Shown in pieces: positions 9,392 through 19,253 of a stretch of DNA of 64,000 nucleotides. Made by a program: the position numbers and the translations under genes. Location of the stretch: positions 186,001 to 250,000 of the forward strand of contig CAVYDG010000018.1 in assembly GCA_963767245.1 (NCBI GenBank). Reading direction: 5' to 3'. Source of the DNA: Roseiarcus sp963767245 (GTDB lineage: Bacteria > Pseudomonadota > Alphaproteobacteria > Rhizobiales > Beijerinckiaceae). Within the stretch, counting starts at the first letter, position 1. Every line of letters begins with the position of its first letter. The notes beneath the pieces were generated by a model. That model saw only the letters and a list, made by a program, of their open reading frames with translations, did not search any database and was not told where the DNA came from.

Positions 9392-10798
9392 GTGATCAAT
9401 TCTCTCTCTACCGCGAACCCGGCTTCTCTGACGCGTCGCGAGTTCACCCTCGGCGTTGGCGCGTCAGCCATGACGGCGGCGACGCCCCGCTCGGCGAATG
9501 CAGTCGGAGGGCCCGACCTGCTGCTCATCCTCATCGCTGATCTTCATTCCGGCTATGCTTACACGGCCGCCCTCGTGAAGGCGGTCCGTGACCTCGTCGC
9601 GGCTAACAGAATCACTCAAACTGCCATTGTGGTCAACGGCGATGTCTTCGAGTCAAATAATGCCTTGTGCCTGCGCAACAACGGCAAAATTGATCTTGAG
9701 GTGTTGCGCATCTTCGCGAATTTTGCGCCGACGATCGTCAATGTCGGGAATCACGACGGCGATATCCTCGATCCGCAAGTCTTTGCCTCCGAGGTTGGCA
9801 AGCTTGGGGCGACGCTCGTCACGAACATTACCGATCCGCGCACTGGCGCGCTCTACGGGATTCCGAGCACTCAGATCTCCGTCAAAGGCAAAATGGTAAG
9901 GGTTTCGGCGATTGGCACGCCGGCGCTTGATACATATCGCAACGGCCCAGCGTGGTACTCGGCGCCAAGTCCTGGCCCATATGCCGCTTCCCGTTTCTCC
10001 GAGATTATGGCTGGCGCCGATTTCCATCTCGCGCTCGTTCACGCCGGATTTAGGGCCGACACCGCGGTGCTCCCGTGGACCGATGCGCCGTTCCTTCTGC
10101 ATGGCGGCCACGATCACTTGCGGTTGACCCAAAAGCTTGGGACAAGCGGGCTCCATATCCACAGCGGCTATTGGAGTAATGGGCTCGCGGCAATAGGGCT
10201 CTCTTTCATCAACGAGAGTGACGTTCGCATTGAAGCGCAGCAGATACAATTGACGCGGACCAGCCCCCAGGATCCCGATCTGGCTACGCTCGTCGCCAAG
10301 GAAAGATCAATGTTCTTGACAGAGGCTGATCTCAAGCCGGTCGGCCGCCTCTCGGCAGAGCTCGCTCTTGACGATGCGGCGCTTTTTGCCGCGCAAGCCG
10401 TACGCAAGGCGGCAGACGCCGATATTGGTTTTCTTAGCCATACGACGTTTGGCGACGGGCTGCCCGCCGAATCGATCACCGCCTTCGATCTTGCCTCCTT
10501 CGTGCGTTTCGATGGTGGTTTCAAGAGGACAGTGATCACCGGGGCGATGCTGGCTGACACGATCCTGCCGATGACCAACCAATTCGGCGATTTCCCCTAT
10601 GCGCGCCGGACGGGCGACTTCCTCTATTCGACGGCGCGGAACCTCGATCGCAGCCGGACCTACAAGGTCGTCGTCAACAGTTTCGCCGCTCACAACGCAG
10701 CCAATCTCCATGAGTATTTCGGAACCACGGACCTCGCCTTTGAGCCGGTTCCAGCGCTTCAACTCAAATCGACGATAGCGGCGGCGCTTGCGGCATAG
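9392..10798 (+). CDS. Tat-exported 5'-nucleotidase-like metallophosphatase
   Basis: 468 residues. The GTG start at 9392 follows AGGGATG. The N-terminus carries a twin-arginine signal (LTRREFTLGVGAS), so export of a folded, metal-loaded enzyme is likely. The metallophosphatase domain shows ADLHSG, VNGDVFESNN, VNVGNHDGD and HGGHDHLR. The second half resembles the 5'-nucleotidase C-terminal domain that binds nucleotide substrates (LSHTTFGDGLPAESIT, VITGAMLADTILPMTNQFG). Unlike the upstream gene it is intact. Codon use is visibly less GC-rich than in its neighbours, which may mean acquisition. Likely role: periplasmic nucleotide or phosphoester salvage. Confidence 0.8.
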   Translation: MINSLSTANPASLTRREFTLGVGASAMTAATPRSANAVGGPDLLLILIADLHSGYAYTAALVKAVRDLVAANRITQTAIVVNGDVFESNNALCLRNNGKIDLEVLRIFANFAPTIVNVGNHDGDILDPQVFASEVGKLGATLVTNITDPRTGALYGIPSTQISVKGKMVRVSAIGTPALDTYRNGPAWYSAPSPGPYAASRFSEIMAGADFHLALVHAGFRADTAVLPWTDAPFLLHGGHDHLRLTQKLGTSGLHIHSGYWSNGLAAIGLSFINESDVRIEAQQIQLTRTSPQDPDLATLVAKERSMFLTEADLKPVGRLSAELALDDAALFAAQAVRKAADADIGFLSHTTFGDGLPAESITAFDLASFVRFDGGFKRTVITGAMLADTILPMTNQFGDFPYARRTGDFLYSTARNLDRSRTYKVVVNSFAAHNAANLHEYFGTTDLAFEPVPALQLKSTIAAALAA

Positions 10799-11020
10799 TG
10801 TTTCTGACGAAAACGAGATCCGTCGCCGACCAGTCACGTCGACCGGCGTGTCGATTGGCCACGCCGCGCGCGCCAAGCCGGATTGCTGACGACGGCAGCG
10901 AGGCCGCCTCAGGAACGCAAATCGTCTCGTCGCCGTTGTCAACGAGTTCGATCTGGGCGAAGTGAGCGCGGCAGTCCCGGGAATAAAGCCGGGCGCTCGG
11001 CAAGTGTCAGACTCTATCCG

Positions 11021-12064
11021 CTAGCGGCTCTCCGCCGACTTGGCTTCCACCGGGCCGCCGAGAAGATCGGAGACCCATCGGCTCGACGGGTGATAGGAGC
11101 AGAAGGTGACGATCGCGAGCACGATCGGGACGCCGATGAAGGCGCCGAACAGGCCCCAAAGGTAAGTCCAAAGAAGACGGCGAACAACACGACCGTGGGC
11201 GACATGGCGAGCATCGCGCCCGACACGCGGGGTTCGATATAGCTGCCGACCACGAACTGGATGATGTTGAGGCAGACGAAAACGCCGACCACCGCCTCCC
11301 ACGACCCGAATTGAGTCATCGCCAGCAAAGTTGGAAACAGGGTGGCGACGAACGGGCCGATAAAGGGAATGTAATTGAGCGCGAACGCGATCACGCCCCA
11401 TTCAAGAGCGAAGGGCAGTCCGGCGATCCAGGCGAAGGCGCCGACGAGAACGCCGGTGGCGATGCTCATCAGCGTGCGCACCTCCATGTACTTGCGGATT
11501 TTCACTACCGTAGCGGCTGTCCCTTGCAAAAGGATCGAGAGGTTTCCGGGTTGGAGAAAAGTCTTTGCGCGCCAGCGCAGGTCGTCGACTTCCATCAGTC
11601 CCAAGATGACGTAGAGGAGAGCGATCAGCCAGAAGCTCAAAGTCGTGTTGACGCGACCGGTGATCTGGCCCGCCCATTGGACGAGCCAGCCGACGTTGAA
11701 GTGCTCGCTCCATAAGCCGGCGACGGAAATTCCACGATTGTCGAGCCAGTCTATCGCCCGCTCGTAAAGCGCCTGATAGCGCGCGGCGTCGGCGAGCAGC
11801 GCTACGCCGACGCGGCCAAAGCCCCATGCGACCAGCGAGGCGAAGGCTACGCAGACCGCGACGGTCACGGTCATTGTGACGGCAAGCGCGAGCAACGCCG
11901 GCATCCGGGCGTGCAGCCATGACTTGCAGAGGCCACACCAGAGCGATGATGAACAATGCCAGCGCCAAAGGCGCGAACACGTCGCTCGCCTGAGAGGCGG
12001 CGACGCAAATCATGATCGCGGCGATGATCCCAACGGAGACATTGAGCGCCGAGTCGCGAGCCAT
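11021..12064 (-). CDS. AI-2E family transporter, two frameshifts
   Basis: Polytopic inner-membrane protein of the AI-2E/TqsA/PerM family (~347 aa). The ATG at 12064 follows AGGAAC. The N-terminus (NVSVGIIAAIMICVAASQAS) is in one frame. The middle, including ALNYIPFIGPFVATLFPTLL, is in a second, reached by dropping one base near 11923. The end, LWGLFGAFIGVPIVLAIVTF, is in a third, reached by adding one base in the TTT run near 11172. All three parts match the family, so a single gene with two sequence errors is likeliest. Family members export varied solutes; a role in quorum signalling should not be assumed. Confidence 0.75.
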
Positions 12065-12295
12065 GCCAAAGTTCCTGGGAGGCCAACGTCCACAAGGACA
12101 AAAACCCGCCGGTTGTGCCGCAATGCGGCCGCCGTGTACAGACGGCGCCTGCTACGCCTGTCGAACCCCGGCGCATCCTGCGATCAAGCAGATTTGTCCT
12201 CACCCTGCCGGGCTTGCGATTGACTGACGGACGCGCGGGCTTAACACATTGTCAGAGTCGGGGCTGCGCGAGCAGCGAGGAGGTCGAGAGACGCC

Positions 12296-13464
12296 ATGCC
12301 GGTCAAGAACCGCATAGCCGAAATGCACGACGAGATCGCCGCATGGCGGCGCGATTTCCACGAGCATCCGGAACTCCTCTACGACACCCGCCGGACGGCG
12401 GCGATCGTCGCGGCGAAATTGCGCGAATTCGGCTGCGACGAGGTGGCGGAAGGGATCGGCCGCACCGGCGTCGTCGGACTGATCAGGGGGCGGAGCGACT
12501 CGGGCGGCCGCGTCGTCGGCATCCGCGCCGACATGGACGCGCTGCCGATCACCGGAGGCGACCGGCCTGCCTTACGCCTCGAAGACACCCGGCCTCATGC
12601 ACGCCTGCGGCCACGACGGGCACACCGCGATGCTGCTCGGCGCCGCCAAATATCTCGCCGAGACGCGCAACTTCGACGGCGCGGCGGCCGTGATCTTCCA
12701 GCCGGCGGAGGAGGGCGGGGCGGGCGGCAAGGCGATGGTCGACGACGGCCTGATCGACCGCTTCCGCATCCGCGAGATCTACGGCATGCACAACTCGCCC
12801 GAGTCTGCCGCTCGGCGCTTTCGCCATCCGGCCGGGCCCGTTTTACGCTGCGACCGACACGTTCACCATCGCCGTCATCGGCCGCGGCGGCCACGCGGCG
12901 CGACCGCATGCGACGGTCGACCCGACGCTCATCGCCAGCCATCTCGTGCTGGCGCTGCAATCGATCGTGTCGCGCAATACAGATCCCATGCATTCGCTGG
13001 TCGTCTCGGTCACCAGCTTCCGCACGGCGACCGACGCTTATAACGTGATCCCCGAGACGGTCGAGCTGCGCGGCACCGTCCGCACCTTCGATCTCGAGCT
13101 GCGCGCGCACGCGGAGGCGCGGGTCAAGGCGATTGCGGCGCATACCGCCGCAGTCTACGGCGGCCGCGCCGAGGTCGCTTGGGAGAAGGGCTATCCGGCG
13201 ATGGTCAATCACGACACCGAGACCGGCTTCGCCGTGGAGGCGGCCCGGCGCGTCTCGGCGACGGTCGATCCTCATGCGGCGGCGGTCATGGGCGGCGAGG
13301 ACTTTGCCTACATGCTGGAGGCCTGCCCGGGCGCCTATATCCAGATCGGCGGCGGAGAGGGCGCGAGCCTTCATCACCCCGCCTACGATTTCAACGACGA
13401 CGTGATCCCGGCCGGCGCGTCCTACTGGGCCGAACTGGTCGAGACCCGGATGCCGGTGGGGTGA
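12296..13464 (+). CDS. M20-family amidohydrolase (N-acyl amino acid/hippurate type), two frameshifts
   Basis: Cytoplasmic dinuclear metallo-amidohydrolase of the M20D group (~389 aa), hydrolysing N-acyl amino acids. Visible motifs: RRDFHEHPEL near the N-terminus, GIRADMDALPI, the metal site HACGHDGHTAM, QPAEEG, GRGGHAARPH in the dimerisation lid, and MGGEDFAYMLEACPG near the end. It switches frame twice. Removing one G in ACCGGAG (12554) and one T in GAGTCTG (12804) restores a continuous protein through the family motifs. Both are +1 events, matching the error pattern nearby. The start codon, before VKNRIAEMHDEIAAWRRDFH, is clear. Confidence 0.8.
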
Positions 13465-13619
13465 GCGGCACACGTTGAGGCCCAATCCGGTCTGACGGGG
13501 CGAGGGTGGTTTCCGCTGCGAGATTACTTATCGGGGCAGCCGGCGATACTGGTCGTAAGCCAACTGCTAACGCCGTCGAAGCAATCTTGTCTTGCGTTGC
13601 CTGTTTTATTGTCGCAGAC

Positions 13620-13757
13620 CTAATTTTTTGAGCCCGCCTCCGCCTTATAGAAATCGACGCATTCCTGCCTATTTTGCCAGGCCGTCGCTGTTCCCGTAGT
13701 GATCGCCAAAAGCGCCCCGGCCAACGCGAACGCGCGATACATTTTATGGCTTCTCAT
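13620..13757 (-). CDS. Small exported protein of unknown function
   Basis: A 45-residue product from the ATG at 13757. A basic start (MRSHKMYR) and hydrophobic core FALAGALLAITTGTATA form a signal peptide. The mature peptide is only about 20 residues (WQNRQECVDFYKAEAGSKN) with one Cys. An internal ATG at 13742 is an alternative. The ribosome-binding site is weak. I do not recognise the family; the signal peptide is the main support. Confidence 0.4.
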   Translation of the reverse strand: MRSHKMYRAFALAGALLAITTGTATAWQNRQECVDFYKAEAGSKN

Positions 13758-13957
13758 GGTCGCACCCCGTGTGAGAAATTCTGCGCTTTCCGAGGCCATA
13801 GGTCGTCGAGCCTGATCGCTCATCAACAGGACACAAGCCACTATAGCAGCCCCAACATTCCATTCGATAGTCATCGTCTTGCGCGATGAAGCGAGCGCCG
13901 GCCGCCGTCCGCGCTGCGCGTTGCGCTCGTCGCGAGCGGCGGGATAATGAGCGCGCG

Positions 13958-14608
13958 ATGTGCAACCTTTACAGCCTGACCAAAGGCCAGTCGGCGATCC
14001 GCGATCTGTTCGCTGTCAGACACGATCGCACCGGCAACCTGCCGCTCTTTCCGTCGATCTTTCCCGATCAGCTCGCGCCGATCGTGCGGCGCGGGGCGGA
14101 CGGCGAGCGCGAACTGGTCACGGCGCGATGGGGGATGCCCGGGCCGCCGCAATTCGGCGGTCAGCCGGTCACCAACATCCGCAACGTGGCGAGCCCGCAC
14201 TGGCGAGGATGGCTCGGCGCGCGAAACCGCTGCGTCGTCCCGGCGACATCGTTTTGCGAATATGCCGACACCAAGCCGCGCAAGACGCCGATCTGGTTTG
14301 CGCTTGGAACCGATCGGCCGCTGTTCGCGTTCGCGGGCTTGTGGACGCGCTGGCGCGGGTCACGCGGCCTCAAGAGCGCGCCGGTCGAGGGCGAGCATGA
14401 GCTCTACGGAATTCTCACCACCGAGGCCAACGCCGTCGTCGCGCCGATCCACCCCAAGGCGATGCCGGTCATCCTGACCACGGCGGCGGAGGCCGATCTG
14501 TGGCTCGAAGCGGAGACGCTCGACGCGCTCAAACTGCAACGGCCGCTGCCGGACGAAGCGCTCGCAATCGTCGCCAAGGGAGAGAAGGAAGACGGCGCCG
14601 CCGCCTGA
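13958..14608 (+). CDS. SRAP-domain protein (YedK/HMCES type)
   Basis: 216 residues. After removal of Met, Cys2 of MCNLYS becomes the residue that crosslinks covalently to abasic sites in single-stranded DNA. Other conserved parts are NIRNVASPHWRGWL, CVVPATSFCEY with the active-site Glu, and IHPKAMPVILT with the catalytic His. It protects abasic sites at stalled replication forks. The ATG at 13958 was chosen because the Cys must be residue 2. The Ku gene begins 16 bases after its stop, so both repair genes are probably co-transcribed. Confidence 0.92.
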   Translation: MCNLYSLTKGQSAIRDLFAVRHDRTGNLPLFPSIFPDQLAPIVRRGADGERELVTARWGMPGPPQFGGQPVTNIRNVASPHWRGWLGARNRCVVPATSFCEYADTKPRKTPIWFALGTDRPLFAFAGLWTRWRGSRGLKSAPVEGEHELYGILTTEANAVVAPIHPKAMPVILTTAAEADLWLEAETLDALKLQRPLPDEALAIVAKGEKEDGAAA

Positions 14609-14623
14609 AGGAAAGACTTGTCA

Positions 14624-15430
14624 ATGGCTTTGCGTCCGTTCTGGAAAGGTTACATGAAGCTCTCGCTGGTTACTTGTCGGGTAGCCATGACGCCAGCGAC
14701 CAGCGAGGAGGACAAGGTTCGCTTCCATGTGCTGAACCGCCGGACGGGCAACCGCGTCCTCAGCCAGTCGGTCGACTCCCAAACTGGCCGGCCGGTCGGC
14801 GAGGATGACGAGGTCAAGGGCTACGCCCGCGGCGAACACGACTTCGTCCTGCTCGAGGGCGACGAACTCGAATCGATTGCGCTCGAAAGCGTCCGCACCA
14901 TCGACATCGAGACTTTCGTCGCCGCCGAGAGCATCGACTGGATCTGGTATGACACGCCCTATTACGTGACGCCCGACGATCCGGTCGGCGAGGAAGCCTA
15001 TTGCGTCATTCGCGATGCGCTGCGCGCAACAGCGATGATCGGCGTATCGCGGCTCGTCCTCAATCGCCGCGAAAGGGCGGTGATCCTTAAAGCCCACGAC
15101 AACGGAATCGTGCTCTGGACGCTCAGGTTCGGCGACGAAGTGCGCGATCCGGGCGAATATTTCGCCTCGATCGGCGAGGCGAAGCCTGACCCGGAACTCA
15201 AGCGCCTGATCGGCGACCTCATCAATTCGCGCAAGAAAGCCTGGAGCCCGGAGATGGTCGCCGATCCGGTGCAGGCGCGGCTTCTGGACATCATCGAGGC
15301 GAAGAAGAAGGGAACGAAAAAGGGCAGGGCGAAACCGGCCGCCGAGCCCGAGCCGCGAAGCAACGTTATCAACATCATGGACGCATTGCGCCGAAGCGTC
15401 GCCGCCGCCAAGAAGCCGAAGGGGCGTTAG
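14624..15430 (+). CDS. ku: Ku protein, first paralog
   Basis: 268-residue homodimeric DNA-end-binding ring of bacterial non-homologous end joining. It starts MALRPFWKGYMKLSLVTCRV, the standard Ku N-terminus. The core includes HVLNRRTGNR, EVKGYARGEHDFVLLEGDEL, and IDWIWYDTPYYVTPDDPVGE. The tail is Lys-rich (KKKGTKKGR), like the tails that recruit LigD or bind DNA. AAGGA lies about 10 bases before the ATG at 14624; a TTG at 14618 is an alternative. It follows the SRAP gene and converges on ligD. Confidence 0.95.
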   Translation: MALRPFWKGYMKLSLVTCRVAMTPATSEEDKVRFHVLNRRTGNRVLSQSVDSQTGRPVGEDDEVKGYARGEHDFVLLEGDELESIALESVRTIDIETFVAAESIDWIWYDTPYYVTPDDPVGEEAYCVIRDALRATAMIGVSRLVLNRRERAVILKAHDNGIVLWTLRFGDEVRDPGEYFASIGEAKPDPELKRLIGDLINSRKKAWSPEMVADPVQARLLDIIEAKKKGTKKGRAKPAAEPEPRSNVINIMDALRRSVAAAKKPKGR

Positions 15431-15455
15431 CGCGACAGCCTTTGGACTCGCCTCA

Positions 15456-15571
15456 CCCTCGTCCTGAGGCGCCGCGTAGCGGCCTCGAAGGACGCTCCAG
15501 TGCGGCGCGACCGATTTGCGCCACTTGGAGCGTCCTTCGAGACGCGCCTTTGGCGCTCCTCAGGACGAGGG
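15456..15571. repeat. Intact palindromic repeat (rhizobial-type), copy 1
   Basis: A 116-bp inverted repeat between the convergent ku and ligD genes. The left arm starts CCTCGTCCTGAGGCGCCGCG and the right arm ends GGCGCTCCTCAGGACGAGG; the inner arms carry TCGAAGGACGCTCCA and TGGAGCGTCCTTCGA. It forms a long hairpin and may end transcription from both sides. The same left arm recurs at 49335-49380, where the right arm is split by an IS110 element. Confidence 0.85.
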
Positions 15572-15607
15572 GGCGGGTGGCGAGCGCATTAGAAACGAGC
15601 CGCGCCG

Positions 15608-18145
15608 TCACCGCTTGCGTGTGGGCTTGGCTTTCTTGCGTTCTTCCTCGATTGGCTCCGCCGCGGCGCGGAAATCCGCCCAAGGATCGGCGGCATGCGA
15701 ACTCAGGCGAGTCGGCGTGTTGCGGACGGTGAAATAGGCCGGCCCGATTTCGGGTGCGAGCTCGTCCCAGCCAAGCGGCATCGAGACCGGCGCCCCGGGC
15801 CGGGAACGGGTCGAGTAGGCGGCGACGGCGGTCATGCCGCGCTGGTTGCGCAGATAGTCGATCAGGATCTTGCCGTGCCGCCGCGCCTTGGGGATCGTCG
15901 ATACGTAAAGCTCGGGGCTGTCGGCCGCCATCGCGTCGGCGATCGACTTGGTGAACGCCTTGACGGCCGGCCATTCGGCTTTCGGTTTCACCGGCGAAAC
16001 GACGTGGAGCCCCTTGCCGCCCGAGGTCTTGACGAACGCCGCGAGGCCCGCATTCTTCAGTCGAGCGCGAACTTCCTCCGCCGCGGCGATGACCGAGGTC
16101 CAGGCCACGTCGTCGCCGGGGTCGAGGTCCATCACGATCATGTCGGGCCGCTCCCAATCGGCGACGGTCGACCCCCACGGGTGGATTTCAAGCGCCGCCG
16201 ACTGCGCCAGCGCCATCAGCCCGTCGAAATCGCGAATGCTGATCAGCGCTTCCGTCTCCGCCGGATCTTTGACGAGGACGATGTTGCGATTGAGTCCCTT
16301 CCAGGCGTGCTTCTGGAAGAACGCCTGGCCGCCAATTCCGTCCGGGCAGCGCACCAGCGCCAGCGCTCGGCCGACGATGAACGGTTTCATCAATGGCCAA
16401 GCCTCGGCGTAATAGTCGGCGAGCGCCTGTTTGGTGACGCCGACGTCGGGCCAATAGACGCGATCGGGGTGGGTCAGCTTGACGCTGCTCGTCGGGCGCT
16501 CAGGCGCGGCGTTTGTGGCCATGGTCGACTCGCGGACAATCTCGCGCGCCGGCTTATCGTCGCGCAGGCCTTGGAAAGACGCCTGGCGGAGGAGGCCGTC
16601 GGCGGTCCAGCCGCGGAATTCGACCTCCGCCGCCAGTTCGGGCCGAGCGAAACGAACGTTGCGGGCGTCGTTGCCGATCAGGCGGGCGGCGAACGGATTC
16701 GACGGAATGCGCATCGCTTCGAGCCGGGTATAGAGCGTCTCGGCGACGCCTGAGGAAAACCCAGTCCCGACACGGCCGACATGGCGCAGCGCTTCCCCGT
16801 CGTAGACGCCGAGAACCAGCGAGCCGATCGCGTTGCGCCCGGTCGTCGAGGGGACATAGCCGCCGATGACGAACTCCTGCCGGGCCGAGCATTTGCACTT
16901 GATCCAGCTCTTGCCGCGGCCCGAGGAGTAGGCGGACCGGCTCAGCTTCGAAATGATGCCTTCAAGACCGAGCGCGCAGGCGCGTTGCAGCACCAGCCGC
17001 CCGTCCTCCTCGAAATGGGTGCTGAAGCGGATCGCGCCGCCTCCGGTTCCAACCAGCCGGCCGAGCAGCTCCTTGCGGCGAGGGAGCGCGGTTTCGCGCA
17101 GGTCAAAGCCCTCGAGATAGAGGCAATCGAAGGCGTAATAGACGAACCGGTCGTGACGTTCCTCGCTGAGGTCCGCCTGCAGGAGCGAGAACTCGGAGAC
17201 GCCGCTTTCGTTCTCGACCACCAGTTCGCCGTCAATGATGGCGTTGCGCACGGGCAGGTCGCGGAGCGCCTCGGTAACGGCGCCGACGAATTTTTCCGTC
17301 CAGTCGAGCCCCGCCCGAGTCCACAAGGTCACCCGGCCGTTTTCGATCCGCGCCTGAAGCCGATAGCCGTCGAACTTGATCTCATGCAGCCATCGGTCGC
17401 CGCCGGGAGGCGATTTCGCCAGCGCCGCCAGCATCGGCTCGACGAAGCCGGGCATGGGAGCCTTGACCGCGCCCTCGACCCCCGACAGATCCGCCGCCTC
17501 TCGCTTGGACGCGGGGGCTTTTGCCTTGCCGCCGTCGCCGGACCGCTCGATCCGTCCTGTCTTCGACGACCAGCCCGGCGGTTCGCCTGCGACGTCATCG
17601 ATCAGCCTTCCGGTTTTGACCGATTCCTGCCGCTCCTCGAGGATATCCGGGTCGCCGGCGAAGCGAGCGAATTCGTCCTCGCCCTTGATCAGGAGCCAGT
17701 TCTCGCGCTTCTCGCCTGGCTTGGCCCGCATCCTGACCAGATGCCAGCGGCCCTTGAGTTTCCGGCCGTCAAGCTCGAACTCGAGATGGCCCTTTTTCAA
17801 GCCCCGGTGCGGGTCGCCGATCGGCCTCCATGTCCCCCGATCCCAGACGATGACCGAGCCGCCGCCGTATTCGCCCTCAGCGATCGTTCCCTCGAAATCG
17901 GCATATTCCAGCGGATGGTCCTCGACCGCGACCGCCAGCCGCTTCTCGTCCGGAACCAGACTCGGGCCGCGCGTCACCGCCCAGCTCTTGAGCACCCCGT
18001 CCAGCGCCAGCCGGAAATCGTAATGCAGCCGGGTCGCGTCGTGCTTCTGGACGACGAAGATATTGCTGCCCTCGACCGGGTCGCCCCCCTTGGGCTCCGC
18101 GGTCGCCTTGAAGTTGCGTTTGCGTCGATAGGCTTCGAGCGCCAT
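15608..18145 (-). CDS. ligD: Multifunctional DNA ligase D
   Basis: 845-residue NHEJ ligase with all three catalytic modules. The 3'-phosphoesterase domain (~25-155) shows FVVQKHDATRLHYDFRL and EDHPLEYADFEG. The ATP-dependent ligase domain (~230-530) has adenylated Lys257 in HEIKFDGYR. The primase-like polymerase domain is C-terminal (~550-830), with HPDRVYWPDVGVTK, VMDLDPGDD and KTSGGKGLHVV. It fills gaps, trims 3' ends and seals breaks held by Ku. The ATG at 18145 lies 3 bases after the stop of the second Ku gene, so ku2-ligD form an operon. The frame is intact. Confidence 0.96.
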   Translation of the reverse strand: MALEAYRRKRNFKATAEPKGGDPVEGSNIFVVQKHDATRLHYDFRLALDGVLKSWAVTRGPSLVPDEKRLAVAVEDHPLEYADFEGTIAEGEYGGGSVIVWDRGTWRPIGDPHRGLKKGHLEFELDGRKLKGRWHLVRMRAKPGEKRENWLLIKGEDEFARFAGDPDILEERQESVKTGRLIDDVAGEPPGWSSKTGRIERSGDGGKAKAPASKREAADLSGVEGAVKAPMPGFVEPMLAALAKSPPGGDRWLHEIKFDGYRLQARIENGRVTLWTRAGLDWTEKFVGAVTEALRDLPVRNAIIDGELVVENESGVSEFSLLQADLSEERHDRFVYYAFDCLYLEGFDLRETALPRRKELLGRLVGTGGGAIRFSTHFEEDGRLVLQRACALGLEGIISKLSRSAYSSGRGKSWIKCKCSARQEFVIGGYVPSTTGRNAIGSLVLGVYDGEALRHVGRVGTGFSSGVAETLYTRLEAMRIPSNPFAARLIGNDARNVRFARPELAAEVEFRGWTADGLLRQASFQGLRDDKPAREIVRESTMATNAAPERPTSSVKLTHPDRVYWPDVGVTKQALADYYAEAWPLMKPFIVGRALALVRCPDGIGGQAFFQKHAWKGLNRNIVLVKDPAETEALISIRDFDGLMALAQSAALEIHPWGSTVADWERPDMIVMDLDPGDDVAWTSVIAAAEEVRARLKNAGLAAFVKTSGGKGLHVVSPVKPKAEWPAVKAFTKSIADAMAADSPELYVSTIPKARRHGKILIDYLRNQRGMTAVAAYSTRSRPGAPVSMPLGWDELAPEIGPAYFTVRNTPTRLSSHAADPWADFRAAAEPIEEERKKAKPTRKR

Positions 18146-18148
18146 CCG

Positions 18149-19018
18149 TCAGCCCGCTTTGCGTCGCGGAACTGCGGCCTTCGTTTTCGCCCCGCCGCGT
18201 GGGGTCTTGCGCTTTTTGCCCGGCGATTTGACCCTCGGCCCGCCGCCCGCGCCGGCGCTGTCGCGCAACGCCTGCATGAGGCTGATCGCCGCTCCGCCCG
18301 GCGGCGCGGTCCGTTTGGGGATCGGCTTGCCGGCGAGCTTCAGCTTGACGAGGTCGGTCAACGCGCCTTCGTACCGATCGTGGAACGCGCGCGGATCGAA
18401 TGCGCCCTGCTTGGTCTTGATGATGTGAATGGCGAGATCGAGCATCTCGCCGGCGATCTTCCTGGCCGGGACTACAGAGAACGCCTGCTCCACCGGGCGC
18501 ACCTCGTAGTCGAAGTTCAGCGTCGTCGCGACGAGACCTTTCTCATCCGGGCGAATGAGCAGTGTTCGGGCGCGCCGGAACAGCACCGCCTCGGCGACCG
18601 CCGCCGCCTTGGCCGCGCGCATCCCCTCGCGCACGAGCGCGAATGTCTCGTCGGCGCTGCGGTCCGACGGCGCGAGGTAATAGGGCTTGTCGAGATAGAT
18701 CTCGTCGACGCCGGCCAGATCGATGAACGCGGAGACCGTCAGCGCCCTGTCGCCGTGCGGAATGACGGCGGCAATCTCATCCGGTTCGATTGAGACATAT
18801 TCGTCCTTGCCGACCTGGTAGCCCTTGACCTGATCGTCGCGCTCGACCGCCTTGCCGGTCTCGGCGTCGACGAACTGGCGGTGAATCCGGTTGCCGGTCG
18901 CCCGGTTGATCGTATGCAGGGCAATGCGCTCGGTCGTCGAGGCGGCGGCATAGAGGGCGACCGGACATGTCACCTCCGCGATCTTGAGGAAGCCCTTCCA
19001 GCTTGCTCTCGGCGGCAA
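18149..19018 (-). CDS. ku: Ku protein, second paralog
   Basis: 289 residues starting MPPRASWKGFLKIAEVTCPV from a TTG at 19018 preceded by GAGGTCG. The conserved core has HTINRATGNRIHRQFVDAET, QVKGYQVGKDEYVSIEPDE and VDEIYLDKPYYLAPSD. The tail is longer and more basic than in the first Ku (KSPGKKRKTPRGGAKTKAA), suggesting stronger DNA binding. It is directly upstream of ligD in the same operon. Two diverged Ku copies beside one ligD suggest distinct or heteromeric rings, as proposed for rhizobia with several Ku genes. Confidence 0.94.
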   Translation of the reverse strand: MPPRASWKGFLKIAEVTCPVALYAAASTTERIALHTINRATGNRIHRQFVDAETGKAVERDDQVKGYQVGKDEYVSIEPDEIAAVIPHGDRALTVSAFIDLAGVDEIYLDKPYYLAPSDRSADETFALVREGMRAAKAAAVAEAVLFRRARTLLIRPDEKGLVATTLNFDYEVRPVEQAFSVVPARKIAGEMLDLAIHIIKTKQGAFDPRAFHDRYEGALTDLVKLKLAGKPIPKRTAPPGGAAISLMQALRDSAGAGGGPRVKSPGKKRKTPRGGAKTKAAVPRRKAG

Positions 19019-19253
19019 TTTCGACCTCGCGACGTTCCAAGAGCGGCGTGAGCCGTCGTGGATTTAAACTCCTTCAACGCGGGCGGTCAAACTTCGCTCC
19101 GATCCGCAAATCCTGTCCGGCCGGTCTCACCCGATCGCAACTGGCGCGATTGCAATCGCCGGCAAAAATGGCTCGAATCGGTCGGAACCATTTGTGCGGG
19201 CGCCGCGTTATCGCGTCTGGTTGGCGTCGCAGCGGCGCGACGGGGAGGCATCG

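Noticed and set aside
16781..18793. 670-codon plus-strand frame opposite ligD and ku2
   Set aside because: Complement shadow of LigD/Ku; no protein-like motifs.
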